From Streptomyces sp. SLBN-118 (GTDB lineage: Bacteria; Actinomycetota; Actinomycetes; Streptomycetales; Streptomycetaceae): a stretch of DNA of 64,000 nt. Where the stretch lies: positions 1 to 64,000 of the forward strand of contig NZ_VFNP01000002.1 of the NCBI RefSeq assembly GCF_006715635.1, given 5' to 3'. A program made the position numbers and the translations under genes. Under the pieces are notes generated by a model that was not told where the DNA came from, made no database searches, and saw only the letters and a program-made list of their open reading frames with translations. Shown here piece by piece: positions 40,521 through 49,703 of the stretch. Every line of letters begins with the position of its first letter. Position 1 is the stretch's first letter.

Positions 40521-43500
40521 GTGTCCCCTGCGCCGACCGCACGTAGACGGCTGCGCCGGATAGCTGGTTCTCTGTCGTTGTTGCTGGCCTTTGAGACGGC
40601 CATGGTGGTGGAGTCCACCGGGGAAGCAATAGCGCTGACCGCCGAGAGGCCAGCCGCATCCGCCCCGTCTGTGGTGGCGCCGGGGCCGGCAGAGGCACAG
40701 GATGAGGCTTCCGCGCTGCTGACGGCGCGGCTTCAGGACCGGAAGATCGAAGTCCTGTCGGAGCGGACGGCGGACTCGACAACGTATGCACTGCCGACCG
40801 GGGAACTGCAGACGTCCAGCTACGCCGGGCCCATCCGGGTCGACCAGAACGGCGTCTGGCGGGACATCGACACGTCGCTGTCCGACTCCGGTCCTGCGCT
40901 GACACCGGACGTCGCGGCCGCCGAAATCACCGTCGCCGACGGCGGCGACACTGCCCTCGCGAGCGTGTCCAAGGGGGAGAAGTCCTTCGGGCTCGGCTGG
41001 GCCAGCAAGCTCCCCACGCCGACGGTGAAGGACGACACCGCCTCGTACGGTCTGGGTGAGGGGCAGACGCTGACGGTCACTGCCCTGCCGCAAGGCTTCT
41101 CGCAGAACGTGCTCCTGGACAAGGCCCCGGCCGGTGCGGTGTCCTACCGCATGCCGCTCGACCTGGACGGGCTGAAGCTGTCCCAGGCCGACTCCGGTCA
41201 TCTGCTGCTGCAGGACTCCAGCGGCAAGCTGGTCGCCGAGGCACCGGCACCGATGATGTGGGACTCGAGCAAGAACCCCGTCTCCGGTGAGCCGGAGCAC
41301 CAGGCCAGGATCGCCACGAAAATCGAGACAGCCGCTGACGGATCCCAGACCCTGGTGCTCACCCCGGACGAGCACTTCCTGACCGAGGCCACGTACCCGG
41401 TGACGGTCGACCCGACCTCCACACTCGCGGTCACCACGGACACCTGGCTCCAGACTCCGGATTACACCGACTCGCAGGTCTCTTCGACTGAGCTGAAGTC
41501 GGGAACGTACGACGGCGGGACGCACAAGGCGCGCTCGTACCTCAACTTCGACGTGTCGAAGTTCGCGGGCAAGCACATCACCGACACGAACCTGTCCCTG
41601 TACTCGTACTACTCCTCGACCTGCTCCACGTCCGGGGCAGGCACGCAGGTCCGCCGGATCACCTCCAACTGGTCCTCGTCGACCATCACCTGGGGTGCCC
41701 AGCCGACAACCACCACCACGGGCGCGGTGACCAACACCGCCGCACTGGGCTACAGCTCCTCCTGCCCGGCCGGCACGATGAACTTCGACATCGACGCCAT
41801 CGTGCAGGCCTGGGCCAACGGCTCGGCCAACTACGGCCTTCAGATCCTCGGGGCCAACGAGACCGACACCCTGACCTGGCGCCGTTTCCGCTCGGCGAAC
41901 TACATCTCCGGGGACAACTCGGTCGAACCGCATCTGACGGTCACGTACAACTCCTATGCCACCACTTCGGCGCTGGCTATCTCGCCGTCGGTGGTGAACG
42001 CCTACAACGGCAAGCGGTACGTCACCTCGCTCACCCCCACGCTGTCGGCCAAGGTGAGTGACGCGGACGGCGGTAGCGCCCAGGCTCAGTTCGAGCTCAC
42101 CGCGGATCCGGCCTACAGCGACACCACCTACGCGTACACGGCTTACGGCAAGACAGTGCCGACAGGGTTCACATCGACCCTTGCGGTGCCCTCGGCCAAC
42201 GCCTTTCCGGCCGGCACTCACCTGCGCGCACGGTCTCGGGCCTTCGACGGCACCGACTACGGTTCCTGGTCTGGCTACACCACCTTCGTGCTGAACACCG
42301 GTCTGCCGGCCGCACCGACCGTGTCCTGTGCCACCTACGCTCAGGACACCTGGGCGGCCAAGGCCGCCGGGGCGGTGACCTGCACGCTGGATACAACATC
42401 CACCGACGGCCAGGGCTTCAAGTGGGGCCTGGACGACCCGGCTTTGTCCAAGCGGGTGGACGACACCGCCGATCACTCCATCCAGGGCCAGACCGTCACC
42501 GACACCGACACCGGCGGCCAGACCTACGCCCGTACCTACACCTACGACAACACCGGCCGCCTGACCCGGGCCGACGACACCGCCCCCGACGGCACCTGCA
42601 CCCGCCGCGGCTACACCTTCGACAACAACACCAACCGCACCGCACTGGCCACATCCACCAGCGCGGCCGGTACGGCCTGCACCTCCACCGGCGCGACCAC
42701 AACCACCAGCACTTATGACAGCGCCGACCGGCTGGTGAAGGCGGGCATCGTCTACGACGCCTTCGGCCGCACCACCACCCAGGCCTCCGGCGCGACCATC
42801 GGCTACTACACCAACGACCTCGTCCGGCAGCAGACCACGGCCACCAGCCGCCAGACCTGGACCCTGGACGCCGCCCAGCGCCTCGCCGCCTGGACCACCG
42901 AAAGCACCGCGGACGGCGGCGCCACCTGGACGCAGACCAGCGCGAAGACCAACCACTACGGCGGCGACGGCGACAGCCCCGACTGGATCAAGGAGGACAC
43001 AGCAGGCGTCACCACCCGCAACGTCCAAGGAAGCAGCGGCAACCTTGACGCCACCACCAGCACCACGGGTGACACCGTCCTGCAACTGACCAACATCCAC
43101 GGCGACGTCACCGTCCAGCTCCCCCTGGACACCACCAAGCCTGTCGTCGCCCTCGCCCACGACGAATACGGCAATCCGGAAGCCGGCACCGCCGCCACCC
43201 GCTACGGCTGGATCGGCAGCAAACAACGCTCCAGCGAAACCGTCACCGGCGCCATCCTCATGGGCGTCCGCCTCTACGACCAGGCCCTCGGACGCTTCCT
43301 CTCCGTCGACCCAATCCCCGGCGGCAACGCCAACGCCTACGACTACTGCACTGCCGACCCGGTCAACTGCTACGACCTCGACGGACGGTTCGGCTGGGGC
43401 AAATGGATCGACCGGGTAGGCACCGGACTTGCGATAGCCGGCATGTTCGGTTGCGCCGCCTGTTCCGCCATCTCCGCGGGGATCTCCCTCGGCCGCGGCA

Positions 43501-43826
43501 TCTACAAGGTCCGCCACGGCGACCGGAGCGGCTGGATGGACATAGCCGGAAGCGCCACGTTCGGTGCCGGCAAGGGCTTCCGCTACGCCGGAAAATTCTG
43601 GAAGGGCCGCAAGATGGCCCGGTATGCCAAGGGAGCTCGCGGCCGCGGAAGGTACAACAAGCGGATGCGCAGCAGAGCAGCCAAGGCACACCGCCTATAC
43701 CATCACCACTACACGCGGCGCGCGGACGGGATCGACCGGTGGTACGGCGGAGGTTCCATGGCCTACGGGCTGTACGGGGAGCATCACTCCTACCGGCAGC
43801 AAGGATGGCGACGATGGCTGTGGTGA
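40521..43826 (+). CDS. Rhs-type polymorphic toxin with DNRLRE domain, internally shortened
   Basis: The 1101-residue protein has a signal-peptide-like start (LRRIAGSLSLLLAFETAM). A long beta-rich N-terminal region and a DNRLRE-type domain follow (~300-480: SYLNFDVSKFAGKHITDTNL, WGAQPTTTTTGAVTN, FDIDAIVQAWANG). Residues from ~655 form Rhs/YD repeats (YARTYTYDNTGRLTRADDTA) and the Rhs core end (YDQALGRFLSVDPIPGG). After DPVNCYDLDG (~950) a variable 148-residue C-terminus begins, with a hydrophobic helix and a very basic end. At ~648 the DNRLRE-side domain stops mid-fold and joins YD repeats, so I infer a large in-frame deletion. GTG 40521 is the in-frame start. A better-placed ATG at 40480, after GAAGGAG, is in another frame, so a small indel is possible. 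Confidence 0.75.
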   Translation: MSPAPTARRRLRRIAGSLSLLLAFETAMVVESTGEAIALTAERPAASAPSVVAPGPAEAQDEASALLTARLQDRKIEVLSERTADSTTYALPTGELQTSSYAGPIRVDQNGVWRDIDTSLSDSGPALTPDVAAAEITVADGGDTALASVSKGEKSFGLGWASKLPTPTVKDDTASYGLGEGQTLTVTALPQGFSQNVLLDKAPAGAVSYRMPLDLDGLKLSQADSGHLLLQDSSGKLVAEAPAPMMWDSSKNPVSGEPEHQARIATKIETAADGSQTLVLTPDEHFLTEATYPVTVDPTSTLAVTTDTWLQTPDYTDSQVSSTELKSGTYDGGTHKARSYLNFDVSKFAGKHITDTNLSLYSYYSSTCSTSGAGTQVRRITSNWSSSTITWGAQPTTTTTGAVTNTAALGYSSSCPAGTMNFDIDAIVQAWANGSANYGLQILGANETDTLTWRRFRSANYISGDNSVEPHLTVTYNSYATTSALAISPSVVNAYNGKRYVTSLTPTLSAKVSDADGGSAQAQFELTADPAYSDTTYAYTAYGKTVPTGFTSTLAVPSANAFPAGTHLRARSRAFDGTDYGSWSGYTTFVLNTGLPAAPTVSCATYAQDTWAAKAAGAVTCTLDTTSTDGQGFKWGLDDPALSKRVDDTADHSIQGQTVTDTDTGGQTYARTYTYDNTGRLTRADDTAPDGTCTRRGYTFDNNTNRTALATSTSAAGTACTSTGATTTTSTYDSADRLVKAGIVYDAFGRTTTQASGATIGYYTNDLVRQQTTATSRQTWTLDAAQRLAAWTTESTADGGATWTQTSAKTNHYGGDGDSPDWIKEDTAGVTTRNVQGSSGNLDATTSTTGDTVLQLTNIHGDVTVQLPLDTTKPVVALAHDEYGNPEAGTAATRYGWIGSKQRSSETVTGAILMGVRLYDQALGRFLSVDPIPGGNANAYDYCTADPVNCYDLDGRFGWGKWIDRVGTGLAIAGMFGCAACSAISAGISLGRGIYKVRHGDRSGWMDIAGSATFGAGKGFRYAGKFWKGRKMARYAKGARGRGRYNKRMRSRAAKAHRLYHHHYTRRADGIDRWYGGGSMAYGLYGEHHSYRQQGWRRWLW

Positions 43827-44335
43827 TCAAGAATCGCGAGCGGATCCTGCGAGCCTGCGAGACCCGCCTGGCCACTCTGGCGTTCCTCGTTTTCGCAAAA
43901 GGGGATCGAAAGGAAGCGGCGATCGCAGCCGCTGAAGCCGACAAGGCTGTGTCGGACCTACTCCAGGCGCGGCCCGGAAAGATCCGCCAGCAGGATGCGT
44001 GCGGCGTATGGCGTCCGGCTTCTGACGCACTGGCCCTTCGCTCATGGCTGTGGTTCGTGATCGCAGTCCTGCTCGGGGTCGGAAGTCTCTTGCTGATCCC
44101 GGGCAGTACAACCGCAGAGCAGTACGTGCGGATTGCGCTCTCGTTGGTCCCTGCAGTGCCCAGCGCGTTGTTCGTATCACGCCAGCTGAGCCACATGCTG
44201 GCCCAACGGTCCCTGAGAGCCGAGATGGCCGGACAGAATGTTCTCGTCTGGATCGGCCGCTGGCTCAGTGAAGGCGCCGTTCTCGTCCTCACGGTGGGAA
44301 TGTGGGCGCTCTGGGTGACGGTCCTCGTCATTTAG
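43814..44335 (+). CDS. Putative immunity protein, membrane
   Basis: ATG 43814 lies inside the end of the Rhs gene (13-base overlap) with AAGGA upstream. The 173-residue product has a soluble helical N-terminus (ERILRACETRLATLAFLVF) and membrane segments at about 77-96 (WLWFVIAVLLGVGSLLLIPG), 105-122 and 148-170 (GAVLVLTVGMWALWVTVLVI). A gene overlapping the 3' end of an Rhs toxin gene, with its own terminator, is the normal position of the cognate immunity gene. A membrane-located immunity protein fits a toxin C-terminus that carries a hydrophobic helix. The family is not recognised. Confidence 0.6.
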   Translation: MAVVIKNRERILRACETRLATLAFLVFAKGDRKEAAIAAAEADKAVSDLLQARPGKIRQQDACGVWRPASDALALRSWLWFVIAVLLGVGSLLLIPGSTTAEQYVRIALSLVPAVPSALFVSRQLSHMLAQRSLRAEMAGQNVLVWIGRWLSEGAVLVLTVGMWALWVTVLVI

Positions 44336-44359
44336 TCCCGTCTACTCCTCCACTCAGCA

Positions 44360-44391
44360 ATGCGGGGCGCCAGCTACCTGGCGCCCCGCAT
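44360..44391 (+). terminator. Perfect hairpin after the immunity gene
   Basis: ATGCGGGGCGCCAG (44360-44373) is perfectly complementary to CTGGCGCCCCGCAT (44378-44391) around a four-base loop, 24 bases after the immunity stop codon. Confidence 0.8.
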
Positions 44392-44439
44392 TCGGGGCGG
44401 GAACGGTGCCCCGCGCCCAGACGCGATAAGTACCGCGCC

Positions 44440-44795
44440 CGAGTCGACGTTCGTCCATGACTCGTCAAAGGCGAACTGCGTTTCAGCATCAGTGAACCGC
44501 TGGCCGGACAGCCACTCGTGGTGCACACAAGTCCAGCCCGTCCCGCCGCGCCAGACCCGCCCTGCCGCAGCAACAGCTTGGAGACCCGGTTGCGGGCATG
44601 GGCTAGGTCCCGGAAGGACGTCGTCCCGGCCCCGGACGAGATCGCGGGCGGCATCCTCGGTCGGCGTCGGCACCGCACCGCCGGCAGCTCGTCCATCCGC
44701 AGCAGCTTCGCCAGCCGCTGGGCATCCCGCTTGTCCGTCTTGATCCGGTGCCGTTTCCGTCGGTCAGCAGGGCCACGGCTTCGGCACGACTCATC
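44440..44795 (-). pseudogene. IS110-family transposase fragment
   Basis: Minus-strand frames read VALLTDGNGT, then LLRMDELPAVR-like sense in a second frame, TPTEDAARDLVRGRDD, RDLAHARNRVSKLLLRQG and RVWRGGTGWTCVHHEWLSGQ. These are consecutive blocks of the middle of IS110-type transposases (between the DEDD domain and the C-terminal helix-hairpin-helix domain), spread over three frames. Neither end of the element is present. A C-terminal IS110 fragment of similar type lies at 59676-59935. Confidence 0.6.
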
Positions 44796-44809
44796 CCACG
44801 TGGACAGTC

Positions 44810-45205
44810 CTATTTGGCGGAGGAGAAAGGGGCGAGTCTCCGGTTGTTGTCGCGCTTCTTCAGCGCCAGGTTCTCGTAGTACAGGTTCGCGGTGACCGCC
44901 GCGAGTGCGTCGAGTTTGCTCTGAAGTTCGGTCACCGTCGCTTTCGCCTCACGAAGCTGTCTGCGTAATACGGCAATGGTCTCGTCGCGGGCCGTCTCGC
45001 CCGGGGGGCGCAGCACGGGGCAGGCGACCTGGGCGTCCCATTCGGCCAGCACGTTCTGGGCCCGGTGCATGGTGGCGTGGCTGACCTGGGCCTCGCGGGC
45101 GAGGTTGGTTTTGGTCAGTGCGCCGCTGGTGTGCTGGGGCTGGCCGGCCAGCAGCCGGGCCATGGCGGCGCGTAGTTTCGCCTCGGTGGCGGCAGAGACG
45201 GGCAT
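44810..45205 (-). CDS. TnpC-like small protein of a Tn554-type integrase set (DUF6262-like)
   Basis: From ATG 45205 a 131-residue protein reads MPVSAATEAKLRAAMARLLA, then GALTKTNLAREAQVSHATMH (helix-turn-helix) and a coiled-coil region RQLREAKATVTELQSKLDAL, ending KKRDNNRRLAPFSS. Such a protein follows the two integrase genes in Tn554-like TnpA-TnpB-TnpC sets of actinobacteria. Its upstream partner survives only as a fragment (45206-45590). It seems intact but has probably lost its partners. Confidence 0.6.
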   Translation of the reverse strand: MPVSAATEAKLRAAMARLLAGQPQHTSGALTKTNLAREAQVSHATMHRAQNVLAEWDAQVACPVLRPPGETARDETIAVLRRQLREAKATVTELQSKLDALAAVTANLYYENLALKKRDNNRRLAPFSSAK

Positions 45206-45590
45206 CAGGGGCTGTCTTCCTGTGGGTTGAGCGCATGGGTGATGCGCTGGACGTCGGCGAGGGCGGGCCAGGACGGCCTCGCGGCGGGCCGGGGCCAGGC
45301 GCCGGTCTTTGAGGGTGGCCATCAGGTCGTGTTCCTCAGCAATCCAGATCGGGGCGTGGGACGCGGTGATGGTGGAGTTGCGGCAACGGGCGGGCTGGCA
45401 GGCCCCGATCAGCGGGGCTTGGCCTCGCTGGTCATCGGGCAGGCCGCTCTGGCATTCGGCGGTCTCTGGTTGCCGCAGGCAGTGGTTGAGGGTGCCCAGG
45501 CGCAGGTCGGTGAACTCCTCGCGCAGCAGGGCACGTACGGTGCGCTCGTCGGCGTGGTGGGCTTGCAGCCCGCCGTGGGGGCGGAGGGCG
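45206..45590 (-). pseudogene. C-terminal fragment of a Tn554-like integrase
   Basis: The minus strand reads HADERTVRALLREEFTDLRL, GTLNHCLRQPETAECQSGLP, then GACQPARCRNSTITASHAPI and ATLKDRRLAPARREAVLAR, after which the frame shifts shortly before the TnpC-like gene. The cysteine-containing PARCRNSTI block and the end are typical of the large TnpA/TnpB-like recombinases. The 5' part has been cut off exactly where the IS3 terminal repeat (45591) begins. Confidence 0.55.
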
Positions 45591-45811
45591 TTGAGGTGAC
45601 CCCCGGAGTGTGGACACAGGGTTTCATGCTGCGAGTGTGAGTCTACGTTCTCTCTGGTGTTGCTGTTCGAACTCGACGGGCGAGAGATAGTTGAGGGCGC
45701 TGTGGCGTCGGCGGGCGTTGTAGTACGTCAGCACTGGAAGATCTCCAGCCTCGCCTGACGCATCGTCGAGGAGAGTCTCTGGTGCATCGCTTCTCTCTTG
45801 AGGCCCTGCCA

Positions 45812-45898
45812 GAAACTCTCGGCTGGAAGACCCCAGCCGAAGCCCTCAACGAGCATCTACTATCGGCCCAGGAAGCCGGTGTTGCGACGACCGGTTGA
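45812..45898 (+). mobile_element. IS30-family transposase tail inside the IS3 element
   Basis: The plus strand reads ETLGWKTPAEALNEHLLSAQ, EAGVATTG and a stop, the C-terminus of an IS30-family transposase. It is about 78% identical in DNA to the tail at 55453-55535. It replaces roughly 35 codons of the IS3 orfB catalytic region. Confidence 0.65.
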
Positions 45899-46506
45899 GT
45901 CCAGGCTGCGAGCCGCGGTCCGCGTGGAAGATCACCCCGTCAACGGTGCCGCCGCGGGTCGCCACGGCCATCTTCAGGGCGTCGATGACCAGTTCGGCCC
46001 GCATGTGCGGGGCCATCGACCAGCCGAGCACCCGGCGCGAGCAGATGTCCAGGACACAGGCGAGATACAGCCACGTGCCGCCGACCTGGACGTATGTGAT
46101 GTCGCCGCACCACTTCTCGTCCAGCCGCCTGGCGTGGAAGGTGCGGTTCACCAGGTCCGGGGCGGGCGGCGCGAGCCGGTCCGGGACCGTCGTGCGCTTG
46201 CGTCGCCGCAGGTGACGGCCCTCGAGCCCGTGCTTGCCATCAGGCGCTCGACGCGCTTGCGGTTGACGGCGTGCCCGAAGCCTCGCACAGCGTGGACACG
46301 GCGGATCCCATAGGTTCCCTTGTGATGGGTGTGGATCTCGTGGATCTCCGCGGCCAGGGCATCGTCGGCGGCCTGGCGCTCGTCACGGGCCTTCGCGCCG
46401 GCGAGCCACCGGTAGTAACCGGAGCGGGAGACCTCAAGGACCCGGCATATCCGCTGCACGCCAAAGGTCTCGGCATGGGCGGAGACGAAGTCCCAGCGGT
46501 GGGTCT

Positions 46507-46863
46507 TCACTTCATCTCCTTCGCGAAATACTGGGCCGCCCGGCGCAGGATCTCCCGCTCGAGCTCCCACTCCTTCTCGGCCTTGCGCAGCCGACCGTTC
46601 TCCGCACGCAGCCTCACCAGCTCCTCGTCCCGGCTCTCCACGGACTGCTCACCGCGGCCGCTGGTGCGGCCGGCCTGCTCATCGGCCTGGCGCACCCAAC
46701 TGCGCAGGGTCTCCCCGGTCACGCCGACATCTGCAGCGACCGCCGCATACGTGCGCTTCCCACCCGCTCCCCGGTACAGCGCCACTGCGTCATTCCTGAA
46801 CTCCGCCGGATACGGAGACCTACGTCTCACCAGGACACCTTCCCTCGGATCCACAAGATCCAT
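46507..46863 (-). CDS. IS3-family transposase OrfA
   Basis: This 118-residue protein starts at ATG 46863. It has the helix-turn-helix of IS3 OrfA (YPAEFRNDAVALYRGAGGKR, then AVAADVGVTGETLRSWVRQA) and a leucine-zipper region (LVRLRAENGRLRKAEKEWEL, EREILRRAAQYFAKEMK). OrfA binds the terminal repeats and is normally joined to OrfB by programmed -1 frameshifting over the overlap near 46510-46570. The orf looks intact, but OrfB is destroyed, so the element cannot move by itself. Confidence 0.75.
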   Translation of the reverse strand: MDLVDPREGVLVRRRSPYPAEFRNDAVALYRGAGGKRTYAAVAADVGVTGETLRSWVRQADEQAGRTSGRGEQSVESRDEELVRLRAENGRLRKAEKEWELEREILRRAAQYFAKEMK

Positions 46864-46898
46864 TGTTCAGAGTGTCCACACCACGGGAGTCACCTCAA

Positions 46899-47748
46899 CC
46901 ACCCGCTCTACGCGGGCCGGCCGTTGGCCGGCCGGCCAGGCGCCGGTCTCCGGCGAGGTCGGAGACGGCCTGGGCGCGGGCGGCCTTGGCGAACCGCACC
47001 AGGGCCTGCAGCCGTCCCGGCGGTATCGCGTCCCCGGAGCCGCCGAAGGTGCGCAGGGATTCGTAGCGTTCCAGGGCCTTGCCCACGCCGCGCGCTGAGA
47101 TGTCGCGCGGGGAGCGGCGCAGGCGGTCCAGCTCGAGAGGCGCTTGCCCGCGGGGACCACGACCAGCTGCTGCAGACGCTCGGCCTGCTCCGTGATCGGG
47201 GCGGCAGCGAGGGTGGCCCACAGGCGCTTCTCGGCGCGCTCGCGGGTGCCGGAGACCAGGCGTCCCAGCACGGTCACCCCGGGCAGCACCACCTTCTTGT
47301 CCACCAGGTGGCGAGGTCGAACAGCAGGGTGGGTCGTTCGTTGCCGATCCAGGCCCGCTGGTACATCCAGCGGGCGAGCCCGAACCACTGGTCGAACTCG
47401 AACTTCGTGTACCCGTAACTCCGTGCGGATCTGCTCCTGGTGATCCCAGCGGGCCTCACCGGTGCCGTACCCGGCGAGCTCGCCAGGGTCCAGACCGAGC
47501 TGCTCGGCGACATAGCCGACCACCACGGCGGGCACCTCCTCAGGATTCTCCAGGAAGGTGCCCAGGTAGCGGATGGTGCCGAGCTGAACGGCCCAGCCGA
47601 TCCGGTTGCGCCCGCTGCGGACGGCTATTGCCCGGCGCCGTGCGGTCGGATCCAGTAGGAAGGACCCGGCGAGCTGTCCCTCGTCCGGGTCCTCGGTGAA
47701 GTGACCGAAGCGCCTGCGCTGTTCGTCGCTCAGAAAGTTGGTGGGCAC
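46899..47748 (-). pseudogene. Tn3-family transposase N-terminal part, frameshifted
   Basis: The minus strand starts MPTNFLSDEQRRRFGHFTED at 47748, then IAVRSGRNRIGWAVQLGTIR and YLGTFLENPEEVPAVVVGYV, the DUF4158-type N-terminal domain of Tn3-family transposases. The sense then switches frame near 47410 to GYTKFEFDQWFGLARWMYQR and later to others, with a stretch LSSWTACAAPRATSQRAA being out of frame. The catalytic domain is missing because the IS3 element begins at 46898. Confidence 0.65.
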
Positions 47749-47875
47749 CGCCCGCTCCTTGACCTGTCGGCGTGATTCGCGCGCGACGGTGCCAGGTGAC
47801 CTGACGGTGCGTGAGACGATCCCTGGTTCCAGACCAGAGCATTACCCCATGTGATAGACCAGGTCACGAACCCGG

Positions 47876-47917
47876 CGCACGATCAGCCGGGCCGTGACCC
47901 GGTCGGCTGATCGTGCG
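47876..47917 (-). terminator. Hairpin between MFS and Tn3 remnants
   Basis: CGCACGATCAGCCG (47876-47889) is perfectly complementary to CGGCTGATCGTGCG (47904-47917) around a 14-base loop. It lies 59 bases beyond the stop of the minus-strand MFS gene. Confidence 0.65.
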
Positions 47918-47975
47918 GCTGGCGAACGCGGTGTACGCGGAGCGGTCTGCTTGCTGTGCGCCGGCTCTTGTGCGG

Positions 47976-49569
47976 TCAGCAGGCGGCGACGGCCTCAGCG
48001 GCTTCTGTCTCGTCCGCGACCGCGGAGGGCGTGTTCTTGGGGCCGCGGAAGGCGATGTAGACGAACAGGACGCCCATGACGGCGGCGCCTGCCCACATGG
48101 CCTGCTGCCAGCCGTCGACGAAGGACTGCTGGGCTGCGTGGAGCAGGTCCTGTGCGTTCGGGCCGGTGCTGCCCGCCGCTTCAACGGCGTTGGCGACGCC
48201 TTCACGGGCGGTGTCCGCGGCCCCCTGGGGGATGCCGTGCAGCCTGTTGTCGATGGCGCTGCGGTAGCCGGCGGACACGAGCGCGCCGAGCAGGGCGATG
48301 CCGAGTGCGGTGCCGAACTCGCGGGTGACGTCGTTGAGGGCGGAAGGCGACGCCCTGCTTCTCGCGCGGCAGGGAGGCGGTGATGGCCTCCGTGGACGGG
48401 GTCATCGACAGGCCCATGCCGACGCCCATGGCGAGCAAGCCGGGCAGGATGGACAGGTAGCCGCCGCCGACGGAGACGAACAGGGCCATGAGAGCCATGC
48501 CGACGCCGGCCATCGCAATGCCCACCACCATGGTCGAGCGAGCGCCGATACGTGCGGCAAGCTTGGGGGCCAGGCCGGAGGCCATCATCATCATGACGGC
48601 CATGGGCATCATCGCCACCGTGGACAGCAGGCCCGACCAGCCGAGTACGGCCTGGAAGAACGGGAAGAGGACCACGCCGATGCCCGCCTGGACACCGAAG
48701 ACCAGCAGAAGCGTGACCGAGCCGCCGACCAGACCGCGCTCCCGGAACAGCCGCACGTCCAGCAGGGAGGCGTCGCGGCGGTGAAGCTCCCAGGCCACGA
48801 AACCGACAGTGGCGATGAGGCCGACGGCGAGGCTGATCAGCGTCTCGGGGGCGGTCCAGCCGCGTTCGGGGCCTTCCTGCAGGACGAAGATGAGGCCGAC
48901 CACGGCGACGGTGGAGACCAGTGCGCCGACCGTGTCGAATCGGTAGGCCGAGGTTTCGCGGGAGTTGGGAACCGACTTCACCGTCATGGCCAGGGCCACG
49001 AGGACCAGGACCACCGGCAGGACGAACAGCCAGCGCCAGTCGGCGACGTCGACGAGGAGCGCGGAGAGGAACATGCCCAGGATGCCGCCGCCTCCGGCGA
49101 CACCGGTCCACACGCCGATCGCCTTGCCGCGCTGCTCTTCGGGGAAGGTGGAGGTGATGACGGCAAGCGTGATCGGCATGATCATCGCGGCGCCGATACC
49201 GCTGGCCACGCGCGAGGCGAGCATCATCTCCGCCGTCGGGGCCAGGCCCGCGGCAACGGTGGCGATGCCGAAGACACCCAGTCCGGCGATGAGCATGGGC
49301 TTGCGGCCCAGGCGGTCGCCGAAGGCGCCGAGCGGCAGCAGCAGCGCGGCCAGGGCAAGGGTGTAGATGTTGATGATCCACAGGACCGTGCTCTGGGAGG
49401 CGCCGAATTCCACGGCCATGTGGGTCTGCGCGACGTTCAGCCCGGTCACCGACGCGATGACCGCCATCAGGGCGATGGAGACGGCGATCAGGATTGTGCG
49501 CTGTTGACGCTCGTCGGGGACACCCCCGCCGCTGGCTTGCGCGGCCTCTATGGGCTGGTTCGTACTCAT
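47976..49569 (-). pseudogene. MFS exporter, DHA2/EmrB-QacA type, one frameshift
   Basis: From ATG 49569 the frame encodes a 14-helix type MFS protein: LNVAQTHMAVEFGASQSTVL, WIINIYTLALAALLLPLGAF, GDRLGRKPMLIAG (motif A), RVASGIGAAMIMPITLAVIT (motif C region). After SLPREKQGVA near 48345 the sense continues in another frame: GALVSAGYRSAIDNRLHGIP, ending VYIAFRGPKNTPSA ... AAC at 47976. Repaired, it gives a normal length of about 530 residues. It would export drugs by proton antiport. It is in the same orientation as, and downstream of, a degraded FAD oxidoreductase. If the indel is a sequencing error the gene is functional. Confidence 0.75.
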
Positions 49570-49703
49570 GGATTCCTCTCAAAATGGGCATGTCGAGTCA
49601 GCGCCGGAGCAGCGCCGGTCGCCGAGTGAAGGGGTGGGCGGGCCAGGGCGCCGCGCGCATAGCTGAGTGCGGTCGAGCGGTGGGCCGGTGCCATGCCGGG
49701 ACG

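Larger units (their letters stand above)
45591..46898 (-). mobile_element. IS3-family element with both inverted repeats, internally damaged
   Basis: The left end 45591-45616 (TTGAGGTGACCCCCGGAGTG...) and the right end 46873-46898 are 26-bp inverted repeats with three mismatches. Inside, on the minus strand, are orfA (46507-46863) and orfB. OrfB reads RWDFVSAHAETFGVQRICRV and CGDITYVQVGGTWLYLACVL up to VIFHADRGSQ, then its catalytic centre is replaced by foreign DNA. Its end (FWQGLKREAMHQ-like and YYNARRRHSALNYL-like, out of frame) resumes near 45800. I see no clear target-site duplication. Confidence 0.7.

Noticed and set aside
40287..43691. Minus-strand open frame of 1134 codons opposite the Rhs gene
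   Set aside because: It is the antisense of a GC-rich coding region; its composition (Gly, Val, Arg runs) is not protein-like, and the plus strand has clear domains.
44440..47750. Idea that this is one composite transposon with passenger genes
   Set aside because: The fragments belong to different families, lack matching ends, and no passenger gene is enclosed.
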